A program made the translations under genes and the position numbers. The notes under the pieces were generated by a model. It saw only the letters and a list, made by a program, of their open reading frames with translations, was not told where the DNA came from and ran no database searches. A stretch of 64,000 nt of DNA from an uncultured Oscillospiraceae bacterium (lineage in GTDB: Bacteria > Bacillota > Clostridia > Oscillospirales > Oscillospiraceae), in NCBI GenBank assembly GCA_947581795.1, contig CANPVS010000002.1:1-64000 (forward strand), given 5' to 3'. Shown here one piece after another: positions 1-7,159 of the stretch; within the stretch, counting starts at the first letter, position 1, and the number at the start of each line of letters is the position of its first letter.

Positions 1-1395
1 ACGTTCACCATGGAGCCGGAGACCGGCCTGATCGTGCTGGGCGCCATCTACTGCGGCGCCATCTTCGGCGGGTCCATCTCCGCCATCCTCATCCATACCC
101 CCGGTACGCCGGCCTCCGCGGCCACGGCCATTGAGGGCTATCAGATGACCCTGAAAGGCCAGGCGGGCAAGGCCCTGTTCACCGCCTGCTGGAGCTCCTT
201 CTGGGGCGGCCTTCTCAGCTGCATCTCCCTGTACTTCTTCGCGCCCCTGCTGGCCCAGCTGGCCCTGAAGTTCATGAGCGCGGAATATTTCTGGCTCTCC
301 ATCTTTGGCCTGACCATCATCGCGGGCGTGTCCAGCAAGAGCCTGGTGAAGGGCCTCATGTCCGGCGCCTTCGGCCTGATGCTGTCCACCATCGGTCTGG
401 ACCCCATCACCGGCGTGAAGCGGTTCATGTTCGGCCAGTCCTTCCTGGCGGAGGGCGTGAACACCACCTGCGCGCTGATCGGCCTGTTCTCCATGAGCCA
501 GGTGTTCATCCTGGCGGAGAAGAAGATCGTCAAGCGGGCCAAGGCGGCCAAGGTCAAGGACAAGATGAGCCTGTCCCGCAAGGAGATACGCACGCTGTGG
601 CCCACCATCATCCGTTCCTGGATCATCGGCAACCTGACCGGCATCCTGCCCGGCGCGGGCGCCTCCATCGCCTGCTTCGTGGGCTACAACACCGCCAAGC
701 AGTTCTCCAAGAATAAAAAGGACTTCGGCCACGGCGCCTATGAGGGCGTGGCGGGCTCCGAGGCGGCCAACAACGCCGTCACCGGCGGCTCCCTCATCCC
801 CACGCTGACGCTGGGCATCCCCGGCGAGAGCGTGACGGCGGTGCTCATGGGCGGGCTCATCATCCAGGGCCTGACCCCCGGTCCGGAGCTGTTCACCAAA
901 TACGCCCCCATGACATATACTTTCTTCGCGGGGTTCGTGCTGGTGCAGTTCTTCATGCTGGGCGTCGGCCTGATCGGCTGCAAGGGCTTCGCCAACATCT
1001 CCCGGCTTTCGGACGCCATCCTGATCCCCTGCGTGACGGTGCTGTGCGTGGTGGGCTCCTACGCCATCCACAAGAACATCCTGGACGTGGTGGTCATGCT
1101 CATCTTCGGCGTCATCGGCTACGCCATGCGCAAGTTCGACCTGAACACCGCCGCGGTGGTGCTGGCGCTGATACTGGGGCCCATCGGCGAGAAGGGCCTG
1201 CGAAACGCTCTGCGGGTATCCCAGGGCAGCATCAGCGTGCTGTTCTCCAGCGTGGTAGACTGGGTGCTCATCATCCTGTGCATCGTGGGCGTGCTCAGCC
1301 CCATCTTCATGGCGAAGATGGAGAAGAAGAGCCAGGAGCTGGCCGACGAGAACGAGTCCGAGCCGTCCGGCGGGGACGGCCCTGTAGCGGACTGA
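1..1395 (+). CDS. TctA-family tripartite tricarboxylate transporter permease (5' truncated by window)
   Basis: Large membrane subunit of a TctABC-type secondary transporter that works with a periplasmic or lipoprotein binding protein to import tricarboxylates or other organic acids. The reading frame is open from base 1, and the first ATG at 10 falls inside the conserved region. About 40 N-terminal residues, relative to the usual length near 500, therefore lie outside the window. The visible protein starts with the glycine-rich TctA signature around IHTPGTPASAATAIEGY. A second conserved repeat, LPGAGASIACFVGY, is followed by GSLIPTLTLGIPGE, and many hydrophobic helices are present. The C-terminus is a short charged tail. 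The substrate cannot be read from sequence, and TctB and TctC partners would lie upstream, out of view. Confidence 0.9.
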   Translation, partial: TFTMEPETGLIVLGAIYCGAIFGGSISAILIHTPGTPASAATAIEGYQMTLKGQAGKALFTACWSSFWGGLLSCISLYFFAPLLAQLALKFMSAEYFWLSIFGLTIIAGVSSKSLVKGLMSGAFGLMLSTIGLDPITGVKRFMFGQSFLAEGVNTTCALIGLFSMSQVFILAEKKIVKRAKAAKVKDKMSLSRKEIRTLWPTIIRSWIIGNLTGILPGAGASIACFVGYNTAKQFSKNKKDFGHGAYEGVAGSEAANNAVTGGSLIPTLTLGIPGESVTAVLMGGLIIQGLTPGPELFTKYAPMTYTFFAGFVLVQFFMLGVGLIGCKGFANISRLSDAILIPCVTVLCVVGSYAIHKNILDVVVMLIFGVIGYAMRKFDLNTAAVVLALILGPIGEKGLRNALRVSQGSISVLFSSVVDWVLIILCIVGVLSPIFMAKMEKKSQELADENESEPSGGDGPVAD

Positions 1396-1420
1396 TAGTA
1401 CATACGCGAAAAGACATGGC

Positions 1421-1477
1421 GAAGGGCGTGCCTGGCACGCCCTTCCGGCCATTGTGCGCTCAGCGCTCAGTGGCCGG
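1421..1477. repeat. Two adjacent palindromes after the TctA gene
   Basis: A perfect inverted repeat, GAAGGGCGTGCC (1421-1432) and GGCACGCCCTTC (1434-1445), has a one-base centre. It is followed directly by CCGGCCA...TGGCCGG (1445-1451 and 1471-1477). No T-run follows, so this is not a textbook terminator. It may act as a 3' stabiliser, a weak terminator or a dispersed palindromic repeat. Confidence 0.6.
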
Positions 1478-1497
1478 ATAGGAAAGGGGAGAGGGAT

Positions 1498-2214
1498 ATG
1501 CTCCACGGGTTAGATAGCTTGCGCCAGCTGACCATGGCGTCGGTGCTGCTCAGGATGGCGCTGGCCATGCTCTGCGGCGGCCTCATCGGCATCGAGCGGG
1601 GCCGGAGGCACCGGGCGGCGGGCTTCCGCACCTATATGCTGGTGTGCCTGGGCTCGGCGCTGACCATGGTGCTGGGCCAGTATCTTTACTACATGGCCAC
1701 CCATGACTGGGCGGCGCAGGCGGCGGATATCGGCTTCCGCACGGACATCACCCGCATCGGCTCCCATGTGGTCAATGGCATCGGCTTTTTGGGCGCGGGC
1801 ATCATCATCGTCACCGGCCACCAGGAGGTGAAGGGCCTGACCACGGCGGCGGGCCTGTGGGCCTCGGCCTGCGTGGGCCTGGCCATCGGCGCGGGCTTTT
1901 ACGAGTGCGTGATCGTGGCCTTCGCGCTGATCTTCCTGTGCATGCGGCTGCTGCGGCGGGTGGAGCAGACGCTGGTGGACCGGGCCCGGAATCTGAATCT
2001 CTATGTGGAGGTCCGTTCCCTGGAGAACATCAGCGACGTGCTGGCCTGCATCCGGGACCTGGGCGTGCACATCCACGCGGTGGACATCGACCGGGGCCGG
2101 AACGGCGCCAGGCCCAACGCCATCGTATACCTGCGCCTGAAGCGGGGCCAGCACCACACCCAGGTGATGACGGCCATCTCCGAGCTGGAGAGCGTGTCCG
2201 TGGTGGAGATATGA
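1498..2214 (+). CDS. MgtC/SapB family membrane protein (copy 1)
   Basis: Integral membrane protein of the MgtC/SapB family, 238 residues. The family is linked to magnesium homeostasis, ATPase regulation and survival under stress, but members of this gut-Clostridia type are not characterised. The N-terminal half has four to five hydrophobic helices and the family signature RAAGFRTYMLVCLGSA, followed by GIGFLGAG and GLTTAAGLWASA. The C-terminal ~80 residues form a small soluble domain, probably ACT-like. A GGGGAGAGGG ribosome binding site precedes the ATG. A close paralogue starts 13 bp after the stop, so the two are probably co-transcribed. Confidence 0.9.
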   Translation: MLHGLDSLRQLTMASVLLRMALAMLCGGLIGIERGRRHRAAGFRTYMLVCLGSALTMVLGQYLYYMATHDWAAQAADIGFRTDITRIGSHVVNGIGFLGAGIIIVTGHQEVKGLTTAAGLWASACVGLAIGAGFYECVIVAFALIFLCMRLLRRVEQTLVDRARNLNLYVEVRSLENISDVLACIRDLGVHIHAVDIDRGRNGARPNAIVYLRLKRGQHHTQVMTAISELESVSVVEI

Positions 2215-2227
2215 AGGGGGAAGGTAG

Positions 2228-2920
2228 ATGCTGAACATATTCAACGGTCTGCGGGAGATCACCATGGCCTCCGTGGTGCTGCGGCTGGTATTGGCGGCGC
2301 TCTGCGGCGGCTGCATCGGCCTGGAGCGGGAGTATAAGCGCCGGGCGGCGGGCTTCCGCACCCACATCCTCATATGTCTCGGCGCGGCGGTGACCCTCCT
2401 GACGGGCCAGTACATATACCGGGTCATGGGCCTGAACGTCGACATCAGCCGTATGGGCTCCCAGGTGGTGGCGGGCATCGGCTTCATCGGCGCCGGCTGC
2501 ATCATGGTGACCCGCCGGCAGCAGATACGGGGCCTGACCACAGCGGCGGGCCTGTGGGCCGCGGCAGTGATCGGCCTGTGCCTGGGCGCAGGGTTTTACG
2601 AGGGGGGCCTTTTCGCCACGGCGCTGGTGCTGGCGGCGGAGGTGCTGTTCTCCCGCCTGGAGCGCAGGATACTGGCCAACTCCGAGGAGCTGAAGCTGCT
2701 GCTGGAGTATGAGGGCCGGGACGCCCTGGAGCGCGTGCTGGCCCTGTTCGCGAAAAAAGGCGTACGGGTGCGGAACATGGCCGTGTCCCGGTCCCAGGAC
2801 GGGGAGAAGGACAGCGCCAGCGTGGTCTTCACCCTCCAGGTGGACCAGCGCAGCAAGGCGGACGACCTGATGGCGGAGCTGCCCCAGGTGGCGGGCGTGA
2901 AGAGCGTGGAGGCCATCTGA
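2228..2920 (+). CDS. MgtC/SapB family membrane protein (copy 2)
   Basis: Second MgtC/SapB protein, 230 residues, adjacent to and clearly paralogous with the preceding gene. It shares RAAGFRTHILICLGAA, GIGFIGAG and GLTTAAGLWAAA in the membrane half. The soluble C-terminal domain (about residues 150-230) is much more different between the copies than the membrane part. Family members can form heteromeric membrane complexes, so the pair may do so, but nothing in the sequence proves it. AAGGGGGAAGG before the ATG is a plausible ribosome binding site. Confidence 0.9.
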   Translation: MLNIFNGLREITMASVVLRLVLAALCGGCIGLEREYKRRAAGFRTHILICLGAAVTLLTGQYIYRVMGLNVDISRMGSQVVAGIGFIGAGCIMVTRRQQIRGLTTAAGLWAAAVIGLCLGAGFYEGGLFATALVLAAEVLFSRLERRILANSEELKLLLEYEGRDALERVLALFAKKGVRVRNMAVSRSQDGEKDSASVVFTLQVDQRSKADDLMAELPQVAGVKSVEAI

Positions 2921-2927
2921 CCCGCCC

Positions 2928-2957
2928 TTGCGTGGAGAAGAGAGGCTATGCTATACT
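2928..2957 (+). promoter_or_regulatory. Sigma-A-type promoter for thymidylate kinase
   Basis: TTGCGT (2928-2933), an 18-bp spacer and TATACT (2952-2957). It lies over an in-frame GTG at 2932, which argues for the downstream ATG at 2983 as the true start of the kinase. Confidence 0.6.
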
Positions 2958-2982
2958 GAGAACGAAAGTGAGGCGCGGCGGT

Positions 2983-3648
2983 ATGGACAAAAAGGGAAAG
3001 CTCATCGTCATCGAGGGACTGGACGGCAGCGGCAAGGCCACCCAGGCCAAGCTCCTCTTTGAGGCCCTGCGGGACCGGGAGGAGAGGGCCATGAAGGTGT
3101 CCTTCCCGGACTATGAGAGCGATTCCTCCGCCTTGGTGAAGATGTACCTGGCCGGCCAGTTCGGCAGCCAGCCCGGGGACGTGAACGCCTACGCCGCCTC
3201 CAGCTTTTACGCTGTGGATCGCTACGCCAGCTATAAAAAGGACTGGGAGGGATTTTACCTCTCCGGCGGCGTGGTGGTGGCGGACCGGTACACCACCTCC
3301 AACGCGGTGCACCAGTGCTCCAAGCTCCCCGAGGACCAGTGGGACGGCTTTTTGGATTGGCTGTTCCACTTTGAATACGACCTGCTGGGCATCCCCGCGC
3401 CGGATAAGGTCATCTACCTGCAGACCAGCGCCGCCACCACGGCGGACCTTCTCTTAAAGCGCTACCACGGCGACGCCAGCCGGGAGGACATCCACGAGGC
3501 GGACCAGGACTACATGGCCCGCTCCCGCCAGGCGGCGGAGTACTGCAGCGGCCGCCTGGGCTGGACCACCGTCCGTTGCCTCCGTGACGGCCAGATGCGT
3601 CCGGTGGAGGAGATACATAAGGAGATCATGGAAAAGCTGGGCTATTGA
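2983..3648 (+). CDS. tmk: Thymidylate kinase (dTMP kinase)
   Basis: Phosphorylates dTMP to dTDP with ATP in the cytosol. The protein of 221 residues begins MDKKGKLIVIEGLDGSGKAT, a dTMP-kinase-type P-loop (residues 12-20). It continues with the DR-type region VADRYTTSNAVHQ typical of the family. An upstream in-frame GTG (2932) would add 17 residues, but it lies inside the predicted promoter, so the ATG at 2983 is preferred. The gene ends at a strong convergent terminator. It could be a diverged kinase for another nucleotide, but thymidylate kinase is the natural reading. Confidence 0.85.
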   Translation: MDKKGKLIVIEGLDGSGKATQAKLLFEALRDREERAMKVSFPDYESDSSALVKMYLAGQFGSQPGDVNAYAASSFYAVDRYASYKKDWEGFYLSGGVVVADRYTTSNAVHQCSKLPEDQWDGFLDWLFHFEYDLLGIPAPDKVIYLQTSAATTADLLLKRYHGDASREDIHEADQDYMARSRQAAEYCSGRLGWTTVRCLRDGQMRPVEEIHKEIMEKLGY

Positions 3649-3661
3649 ACAAGGTAAGAAA

Positions 3662-3698
3662 ACAGCGCCTGAAGTTCTGGCTTCAGGCGCTGTTTTTA
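3662..3698. terminator. Bidirectional rho-independent terminator between convergent genes
   Basis: AACAGCGCCTGAAG pairs with CTTCAGGCGCTGTT around a short TTCTGG loop and is followed by T's on the plus strand. A-rich sequence on the left gives U's for the minus strand. The right arm overlaps the last codons of the convergent minus-strand kinase gene. Confidence 0.85.
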
Positions 3699-4366
3699 TC
3701 GCTGTCCAGTTTGAAGTGGGCGGCGAGGGCGGAGAGGACTTCCTCCCTTGTGTCCCCGTCGCCGGCGGGGCGGACGACGGTGAAAAAGCCGCTGTTTTGA
3801 AGGGCGGCGTACCGCTCCGGGCTGTTGACCCGGGCGATACAGGCCTTGAAGTTGGCGAGCGTGACCTCCGGGTCGGGGCAGGAGCGTATCACGGAGAGCA
3901 GAAACTGCTTGTCCGGGTCGTCCCGGTCAAAGAACCGGTCCACGGACAGGGCCTGGGGGGAGAGCATGATGGCCACGTGGTTGTAGTCCGATATCTGCCA
4001 CAGCACGTCGCAGGGGATATTGGTGTCCACGATCACCTTTTTCTCCGAGGACAGGCGGATGAGCTCCGCTATCTCGAATCCCGCCAGCTCCCGCCCATTG
4101 CCGTCCACCCAGGCCTCGTACTCCTCAGGCGAACGGCTCACGAAATCCTGCCAGGAGGCCATGGTGTGGCGGTAGCAGAGATTGGGCTGCCGGTCCGGCT
4201 GGGCGATGGACAGTATGGTATCTAAGTTGTAGTTCTCCCCGCAGTGGACCATGCCATATCGCTGGGCCAGCATGGCGCACATGGTGGATTTTCCCGCGTA
4301 GGCGGTGCCGTTGATGAAGTAGCAGTTCCGCAGGTAATACCGAAGGATGTTGTTCTCGATCTGCAT
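3683..4366 (-). CDS. P-loop (AAA/kinase-like) nucleotide-binding protein
   Basis: Cytosolic protein of 227 residues with a clear Walker A motif, GTAYAGKST (residues 20-28), and a nucleoside/shikimate-kinase-like layout. KKVIVDTNIPCDVL may supply the Walker B strand. The substrate cannot be named. It is transcribed alone on the minus strand from a predicted promoter (TTGACG-17-TAAAAT) and has a GGGAGG ribosome binding site just before the ATG. Its 3' end runs into the shared terminator. Related proteins are usually annotated only as AAA-family ATPase. Confidence 0.75.
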   Translation of the reverse strand: MQIENNILRYYLRNCYFINGTAYAGKSTMCAMLAQRYGMVHCGENYNLDTILSIAQPDRQPNLCYRHTMASWQDFVSRSPEEYEAWVDGNGRELAGFEIAELIRLSSEKKVIVDTNIPCDVLWQISDYNHVAIMLSPQALSVDRFFDRDDPDKQFLLSVIRSCPDPEVTLANFKACIARVNSPERYAALQNSGFFTVVRPAGDGDTREEVLSALAAHFKLDSDKNSA

Positions 4367-4396
4367 ATGCCGCCTCCCATGGTTGGACTTAGGCCC

Positions 4397-4425
4397 ATTT
4401 TACCGGCGGTCAGCGTCCCCGTCAA
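4397..4425 (-). promoter_or_regulatory. Promoter for the minus-strand P-loop protein
   Basis: Reading the minus strand: TTGACG (4425-4420), a 17-bp spacer and TAAAAT (4402-4397). It is divergent from the GNAT promoter at 4442. Confidence 0.65.
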
Positions 4426-4441
4426 GTCTCGCAAAAGGCAT

Positions 4442-4470
4442 TTGATATGGGGACGGAAAGCAGGTATAAT
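4442..4470 (+). promoter_or_regulatory. Promoter for the GNAT gene
   Basis: TTGATA (4442-4447), a 17-bp spacer and a consensus TATAAT (4465-4470), 33 bp before the ATG of the acetyltransferase. Confidence 0.75.
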
Positions 4471-4502
4471 GGGCCGTAGAAATTTAAGAGAGGCTATGCG
4501 CG

Positions 4503-4955
4503 ATGAATGTGATCAACTATTTTGACAGCGGCCGGCAGGGGCACTGGCTGGAAGCGATAGGGAAGAGCGACTGGGGCGCGGGCGCCCTGCTGCATGAACT
4601 GCTGAGCAAAGGGACCTTCTTTGACGCGGTGGGCGAGGGGTCCAAAGTTCTGCTTCTGACAGACGGGGACGAGCTGGTCTCCTACTGCACCTACGCCAGG
4701 AAAGACGACATCCAGCCCACAGACCTGACCCCGTGGATGGGCTTTGTCTATACGTTCCCCCAGTATCGGGGGCACCGGTATATGGGGCGGCTGTTCGGGG
4801 AAGTGGAGCGGCTGGCCAAAGAGGAGCGTGTGGCGGAGGTGTATATCTCCACGGGACATGTGGGGCTGTACGAGAAATACGGCTGCGAGTATATGACGCA
4901 GATGAACGACATGGGCGGGGAGCCATCCAGGGTGTATGTGAAGCGGTTCAAGTAA
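4503..4955 (+). CDS. GNAT-family N-acetyltransferase
   Basis: Small protein of 150 residues predicted to transfer an acetyl group from acetyl-CoA to an unknown amine. The visible GNAT core includes VLLLTDGDELVSYCTYA (beta strands 2-3) and FVYTFPQYRGHRYMGRLFGEVE, whose QYRGHRYMG corresponds to the acetyl-CoA pyrophosphate loop. STGHVGLYEKYGCEY is the typical C-terminal motif. A consensus promoter precedes it and GAGAGG serves as the ribosome binding site. The substrate is unknown. Confidence 0.88.
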   Translation: MNVINYFDSGRQGHWLEAIGKSDWGAGALLHELLSKGTFFDAVGEGSKVLLLTDGDELVSYCTYARKDDIQPTDLTPWMGFVYTFPQYRGHRYMGRLFGEVERLAKEERVAEVYISTGHVGLYEKYGCEYMTQMNDMGGEPSRVYVKRFK

Positions 4956-4964
4956 CGCTTGTCT

Positions 4965-4999
4965 CGCTCTTGACAAGAGCGGGATACGCAAGTTATACT
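4965..4999 (+). promoter_or_regulatory. Promoter with overlapping palindrome upstream of the exporter leader
   Basis: TTGACA (4970-4975), an 18-bp spacer and TATACT (4994-4999). The -35 box lies in the centre of the palindrome CGCTCTTG-A-CAAGAGCG (4965-4981), which could be a repressor operator or simply the 3' hairpin of the GNAT transcript. Confidence 0.7.
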
Positions 5000-5031
5000 G
5001 GCTGCACTTATGAAAGAAAGGAGGGCGCGTG

Positions 5032-5127
5032 ATGCCTGGCTATGGATACTCCATCTTCACCAGCAGCGGCCTGATCGCCTATGACCGGCGCCGTCAGGGG
5101 ATCACTGCGCCCATTTTCAGGTCATAA
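5032..5127 (+). CDS. 31-residue leader peptide upstream of the MFS exporter
   Basis: A short reading frame of 31 codons beginning MPGYGYSIF and ending APIFRS. It is preceded by a strong AAGGAGG at optimal spacing and sits in the 5' leader between a consensus promoter and a terminator. Its 3' part (GGGATCACTGC, 5098-5108) forms one arm of a perfect hairpin with the downstream GCAGTGATCCC, so ribosome position would change the leader fold. That is the logic of attenuator peptides in front of antibiotic-resistance genes. The function is inferred from layout, not from homology. Confidence 0.6.
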   Translation: MPGYGYSIFTSSGLIAYDRRRQGITAPIFRS

Positions 5128-5157
5128 GGGCGGACCATTCCCTATTGCAGTGATCCC
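5098..5157 (+). promoter_or_regulatory. Leader hairpin spanning the end of the leader peptide ORF
   Basis: GGGATCACTGC (5098-5108) is perfectly complementary to GCAGTGATCCC (5147-5157), an 11-bp stem. The first arm is coding for the leader peptide and the second lies just before the terminator. A translating or stalled ribosome would decide whether it forms. Confidence 0.65.
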
Positions 5158-5159
5158 AA

Positions 5160-5196
5160 AGACTCGTTCCACCGGCGGTGGAAGGGGTCTTTTTTG
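5160..5196 (+). terminator. Intrinsic terminator in the exporter leader (attenuator candidate)
   Basis: AGACTCGTTCCACC pairs imperfectly with GGTGGAAGGGGTCT and is followed by a run of six T's, ending 30 bp before the exporter ATG. It stands between promoter and gene, so readthrough must be controlled for the exporter to be expressed. Confidence 0.75.
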
Positions 5197-5225
5197 CGCC
5201 CAAATTCAGATCAGGAGCAACTGCA

Positions 5226-6392
5226 ATGGACAAAAAACTACACCGCAATATAGCGGTGAGCTATCTTTTTCGCTTTCTCTCATCCCTCGCGCTCGGGGAT
5301 GGGATATGGGTGCTGTATCTGCTTCGGAAAGGGCTGACGCTCTGGCAGATCGGGCTTTTAGAGGGTGTATTTCATGCAGCCGGCCTGGTGGCCGAGGTGC
5401 CATCCGGGGCGTTGGCGGACCTGTTTGGCCGGAAAAACGCTATGCTGGCCAGCCGGGTCCTGGCCGCGGTCTCCACGCTGGTGACCATATACGCCGACAG
5501 CATGGGGCTCCTGGCCGCGGCGTTCGTGCTCAACGCGTGGAGCTATAACCTTCTGTCCGGCTCGGACGAGGCGCTGCTGTACGACAGCTTTCTGTGTCTG
5601 GGCCGGGAACGGCAATACTTCCGTGCCGCCGGGCGCATGGGCCTCGCGGCGGAGATCGCCCAGGCCGCCGGCGTGCTGGCGGGTGGGATGCTGGCAAGGC
5701 GGTCTTTTGCGCTGTGCTATACCGTCAGCGCGGGCATAGAGGCCGCCGCCTTCTGCGTGGGCGTTTTCCTGACGGAACCACGTGCCGCGGCCATGGACGA
5801 TCGCGTCACGGTCCGGGCCCACTTTGCCGCCAGTTTCGCCCTGCTGAAGGACAGACAGCTGCGGCACGTGCTTCTGCGTTACGCCGTCCTGTTCGCCGGG
5901 TACACCACGGCCTTTTTCTACGCCCAGCGGCTCTATCAGGACCGGGGCTTCGACACGCTGGGTGTGAGCGTGATCCTGCTGGGTATGGGCCTCGCCGCCA
6001 GCGCGGGCGCTCTTTTGAGCCGGCGCGCGGCCGGAAGACTCAGCAAATATACTGCCCACGTTGAGGGTGCCGCGCTGGCGGTAGGGCTGGCGCTCATGGC
6101 CGCCGGACCTGTATGGGCATCTGTGGCGGGCTTCGGCCTGGCCAGTTTCGCCAACGCCCTGCTGGGCCCGCTCCATTCGGCGGCGCTGAACCGCTGGATA
6201 CCCTCTGACAGGCGCGCGACCCTCATCTCCGTGAGCAGCATGTGCTTTTCCGCCTGCATGATCGTCCTGTTCCCACTGACCGGCGCGCTGGCCGCTCTGC
6301 TGGGGCTGAAGCGGGTCCTTTTTCTGCTGGGCGCGATCCTGCTCATCTATGTTCCCCTCACGCCGCGGCTGGAAACGGAGGATGAGGAATAA
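5226..6392 (+). CDS. MFS transporter, probable drug exporter
   Basis: Major facilitator superfamily protein of 388 residues with about 12 hydrophobic helices. The loop 2-3 motif GALADLFGRKNAML matches the MFS signature GxxxDxxGRR. An in-frame start at 5178 would lie inside the terminator region. The ATG at 5226 has AGGAG at good spacing and gives the normal MFS N-terminus (MDKKLHRNIAVSYLF). An attenuator-like leader ahead of it suggests induction by a translation-affecting drug, but the substrate is not visible. A bidirectional terminator follows at 6500. Confidence 0.88.
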   Translation: MDKKLHRNIAVSYLFRFLSSLALGDGIWVLYLLRKGLTLWQIGLLEGVFHAAGLVAEVPSGALADLFGRKNAMLASRVLAAVSTLVTIYADSMGLLAAAFVLNAWSYNLLSGSDEALLYDSFLCLGRERQYFRAAGRMGLAAEIAQAAGVLAGGMLARRSFALCYTVSAGIEAAAFCVGVFLTEPRAAAMDDRVTVRAHFAASFALLKDRQLRHVLLRYAVLFAGYTTAFFYAQRLYQDRGFDTLGVSVILLGMGLAASAGALLSRRAAGRLSKYTAHVEGAALAVGLALMAAGPVWASVAGFGLASFANALLGPLHSAALNRWIPSDRRATLISVSSMCFSACMIVLFPLTGALAALLGLKRVLFLLGAILLIYVPLTPRLETEDEE

Positions 6393-6499
6393 GGACCTTT
6401 TTGCGGGAGAGCAGATCGCACCGCAGGTCGCACCTTGGTGTCTCCTTGAACGGTGCAAACGGCCTGTTTTTAACGATCGCAACGGGTGAGATTTGATAT

Positions 6500-6549
6500 G
6501 CAAAAATCCCGCAATCACCGTATTTATCGGTGATTGCGGGATTTTTGCA
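6500..6549. terminator. Long bidirectional terminator between exporter and tRNA-Pro
   Basis: A 22-bp perfect stem: TGCAAAAATCCCGCAATCAC and on to CCG, a 6-7 base AT loop, then the exact complement ending in GGGATTTTTGCA. A- and T-runs on the two sides suit termination of both the plus-strand exporter and the minus-strand tRNA-Pro. The preceding stretch 6393-6499 shows nothing recognisable. Confidence 0.85.
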
Positions 6550-6550
6550 C

Positions 6551-6626
6551 TGGTCGGAGTGAGGTGACTTGAACACCCGACCTCCTGGTCCCGAACCAGG
6601 CGCGCTACCAACTGCGCTACACCCCG
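6551..6626 (-). tRNA. tRNA-Pro (anticodon CGG), CCA encoded
   Basis: On the minus strand the sequence folds as a 76-nt tRNA. The acceptor is CGGGGTG/CACTCCG, with discriminator A and encoded CCA. The anticodon stem-loop is CCTGG-TTCGGGA-CCAGG, giving anticodon CGG (proline codon CCG), and the T arm is GGGTGTTCAAGTCACC. A strong terminator lies directly downstream. Confidence 0.93.
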
Positions 6627-6643
6627 ATACCATATTCCCCCGT

Positions 6644-6743
6644 TGGGGTCCCCATGAAAGCCCAAAGCAATGGGTTTCGCGGGAAAAAAGAAGCACTCCC
6701 TCTGGGGTCCCCATGAAAGCCCAACGAAGTGGGTTTCATGGGG
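6644..6743. repeat. Two direct copies of a hairpin repeat between the tRNA genes
   Basis: ggggtccccatgaaagccca occurs twice (6645-6664 and 6704-6723), each followed by a complementary TGGGTTTC... segment. Each copy (6644-6683, 6703-6743) is thus an imperfect hairpin. On the minus strand the first hairpin after tRNA-Gly ends in a T-run (6689-6684), so it may terminate tRNA-Gly. The rest of 6744-6820 shows nothing recognisable. Confidence 0.7.
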
Positions 6744-6820
6744 AGAAGGAAGAAGTTTTCCGACCGATGGAGAGGACGCGCTTGCGCGGCCACGACATCT
6801 TCGGGAAACTTCTGACGCTG

Positions 6821-6894
6821 TGGAGCAGGTGAAGGGAATCGAACCCTCGTATTCAGCTTGGGAAGCTGATGTTCTGCCATTGAACTACACCTGC
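6821..6894 (-). tRNA. tRNA-Gly (anticodon CCC), CCA encoded
   Basis: Minus-strand 74-nt tRNA. The acceptor is GCAGGTG/CACCTGC, followed by T and CCA. The anticodon stem-loop is TCAGC-TTCCCAA-GCTGA, giving anticodon CCC (glycine codon GGG), and the T arm is GAGGGTTCGATTCCCTT. It is about 190 bp upstream of tRNA-Pro on the same strand. Confidence 0.93.
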
Positions 6895-6982
6895 GCGGCT
6901 AAAAGATTATATCACCGGCCCCATGAGAATGCAAGCATAAAATTGGCGCCCGGCTACATAGCCTGTACGGGGAGGGAATGGC

Positions 6983-7159
6983 ATGAGTTATCCGCGTTTG
7001 TTTATTGCGGCGGCGCTGTTTCTGGCGGCCGCCTGCGCCAAAACATATCTGCCTGAGCGGGTGGAAGCGCCCATCGCGGCGGTGCAGGAGATGGTGGACC
7101 GGGACGTCTTTGCGCTGCCGCTGCCGGAGGAGGCGGCGGCATGGCTGGGCTTGCCCTGA
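6983..7159 (+). CDS. 58-residue membrane-anchored microprotein upstream of SpoIVFB-like protease
   Basis: Short frame with GGAGGG six bases before its ATG. It encodes an N-terminal hydrophobic segment (LFIAAALFLAAACA, residues 6-19) and a soluble tail containing PIAAVQEMVDRDVF. It overlaps the next gene by 19 bp in a different frame, implying translational coupling. In Bacillus, SpoIVFB is preceded by its regulator SpoIVFA, and the position and single membrane anchor make a reduced SpoIVFA-like partner a reasonable guess. Homology cannot be shown by eye. Confidence 0.6.
   Translation: MSYPRLFIAAALFLAAACAKTYLPERVEAPIAAVQEMVDRDVFALPLPEEAAAWLGLP

Noticed and set aside
3584-4225. 213-codon plus-strand frame after tmk
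   Set aside because: It starts inside tmk, runs through the terminator hairpin and is antisense to the P-loop gene, which has its own promoter and ribosome binding site.
5160-5196. Possible T-box riboswitch in the exporter leader
   Set aside because: No T-box antiterminator sequence (TGGNACCGCG type) or specifier stem is visible, and the leader encodes a peptide with a strong ribosome binding site instead.
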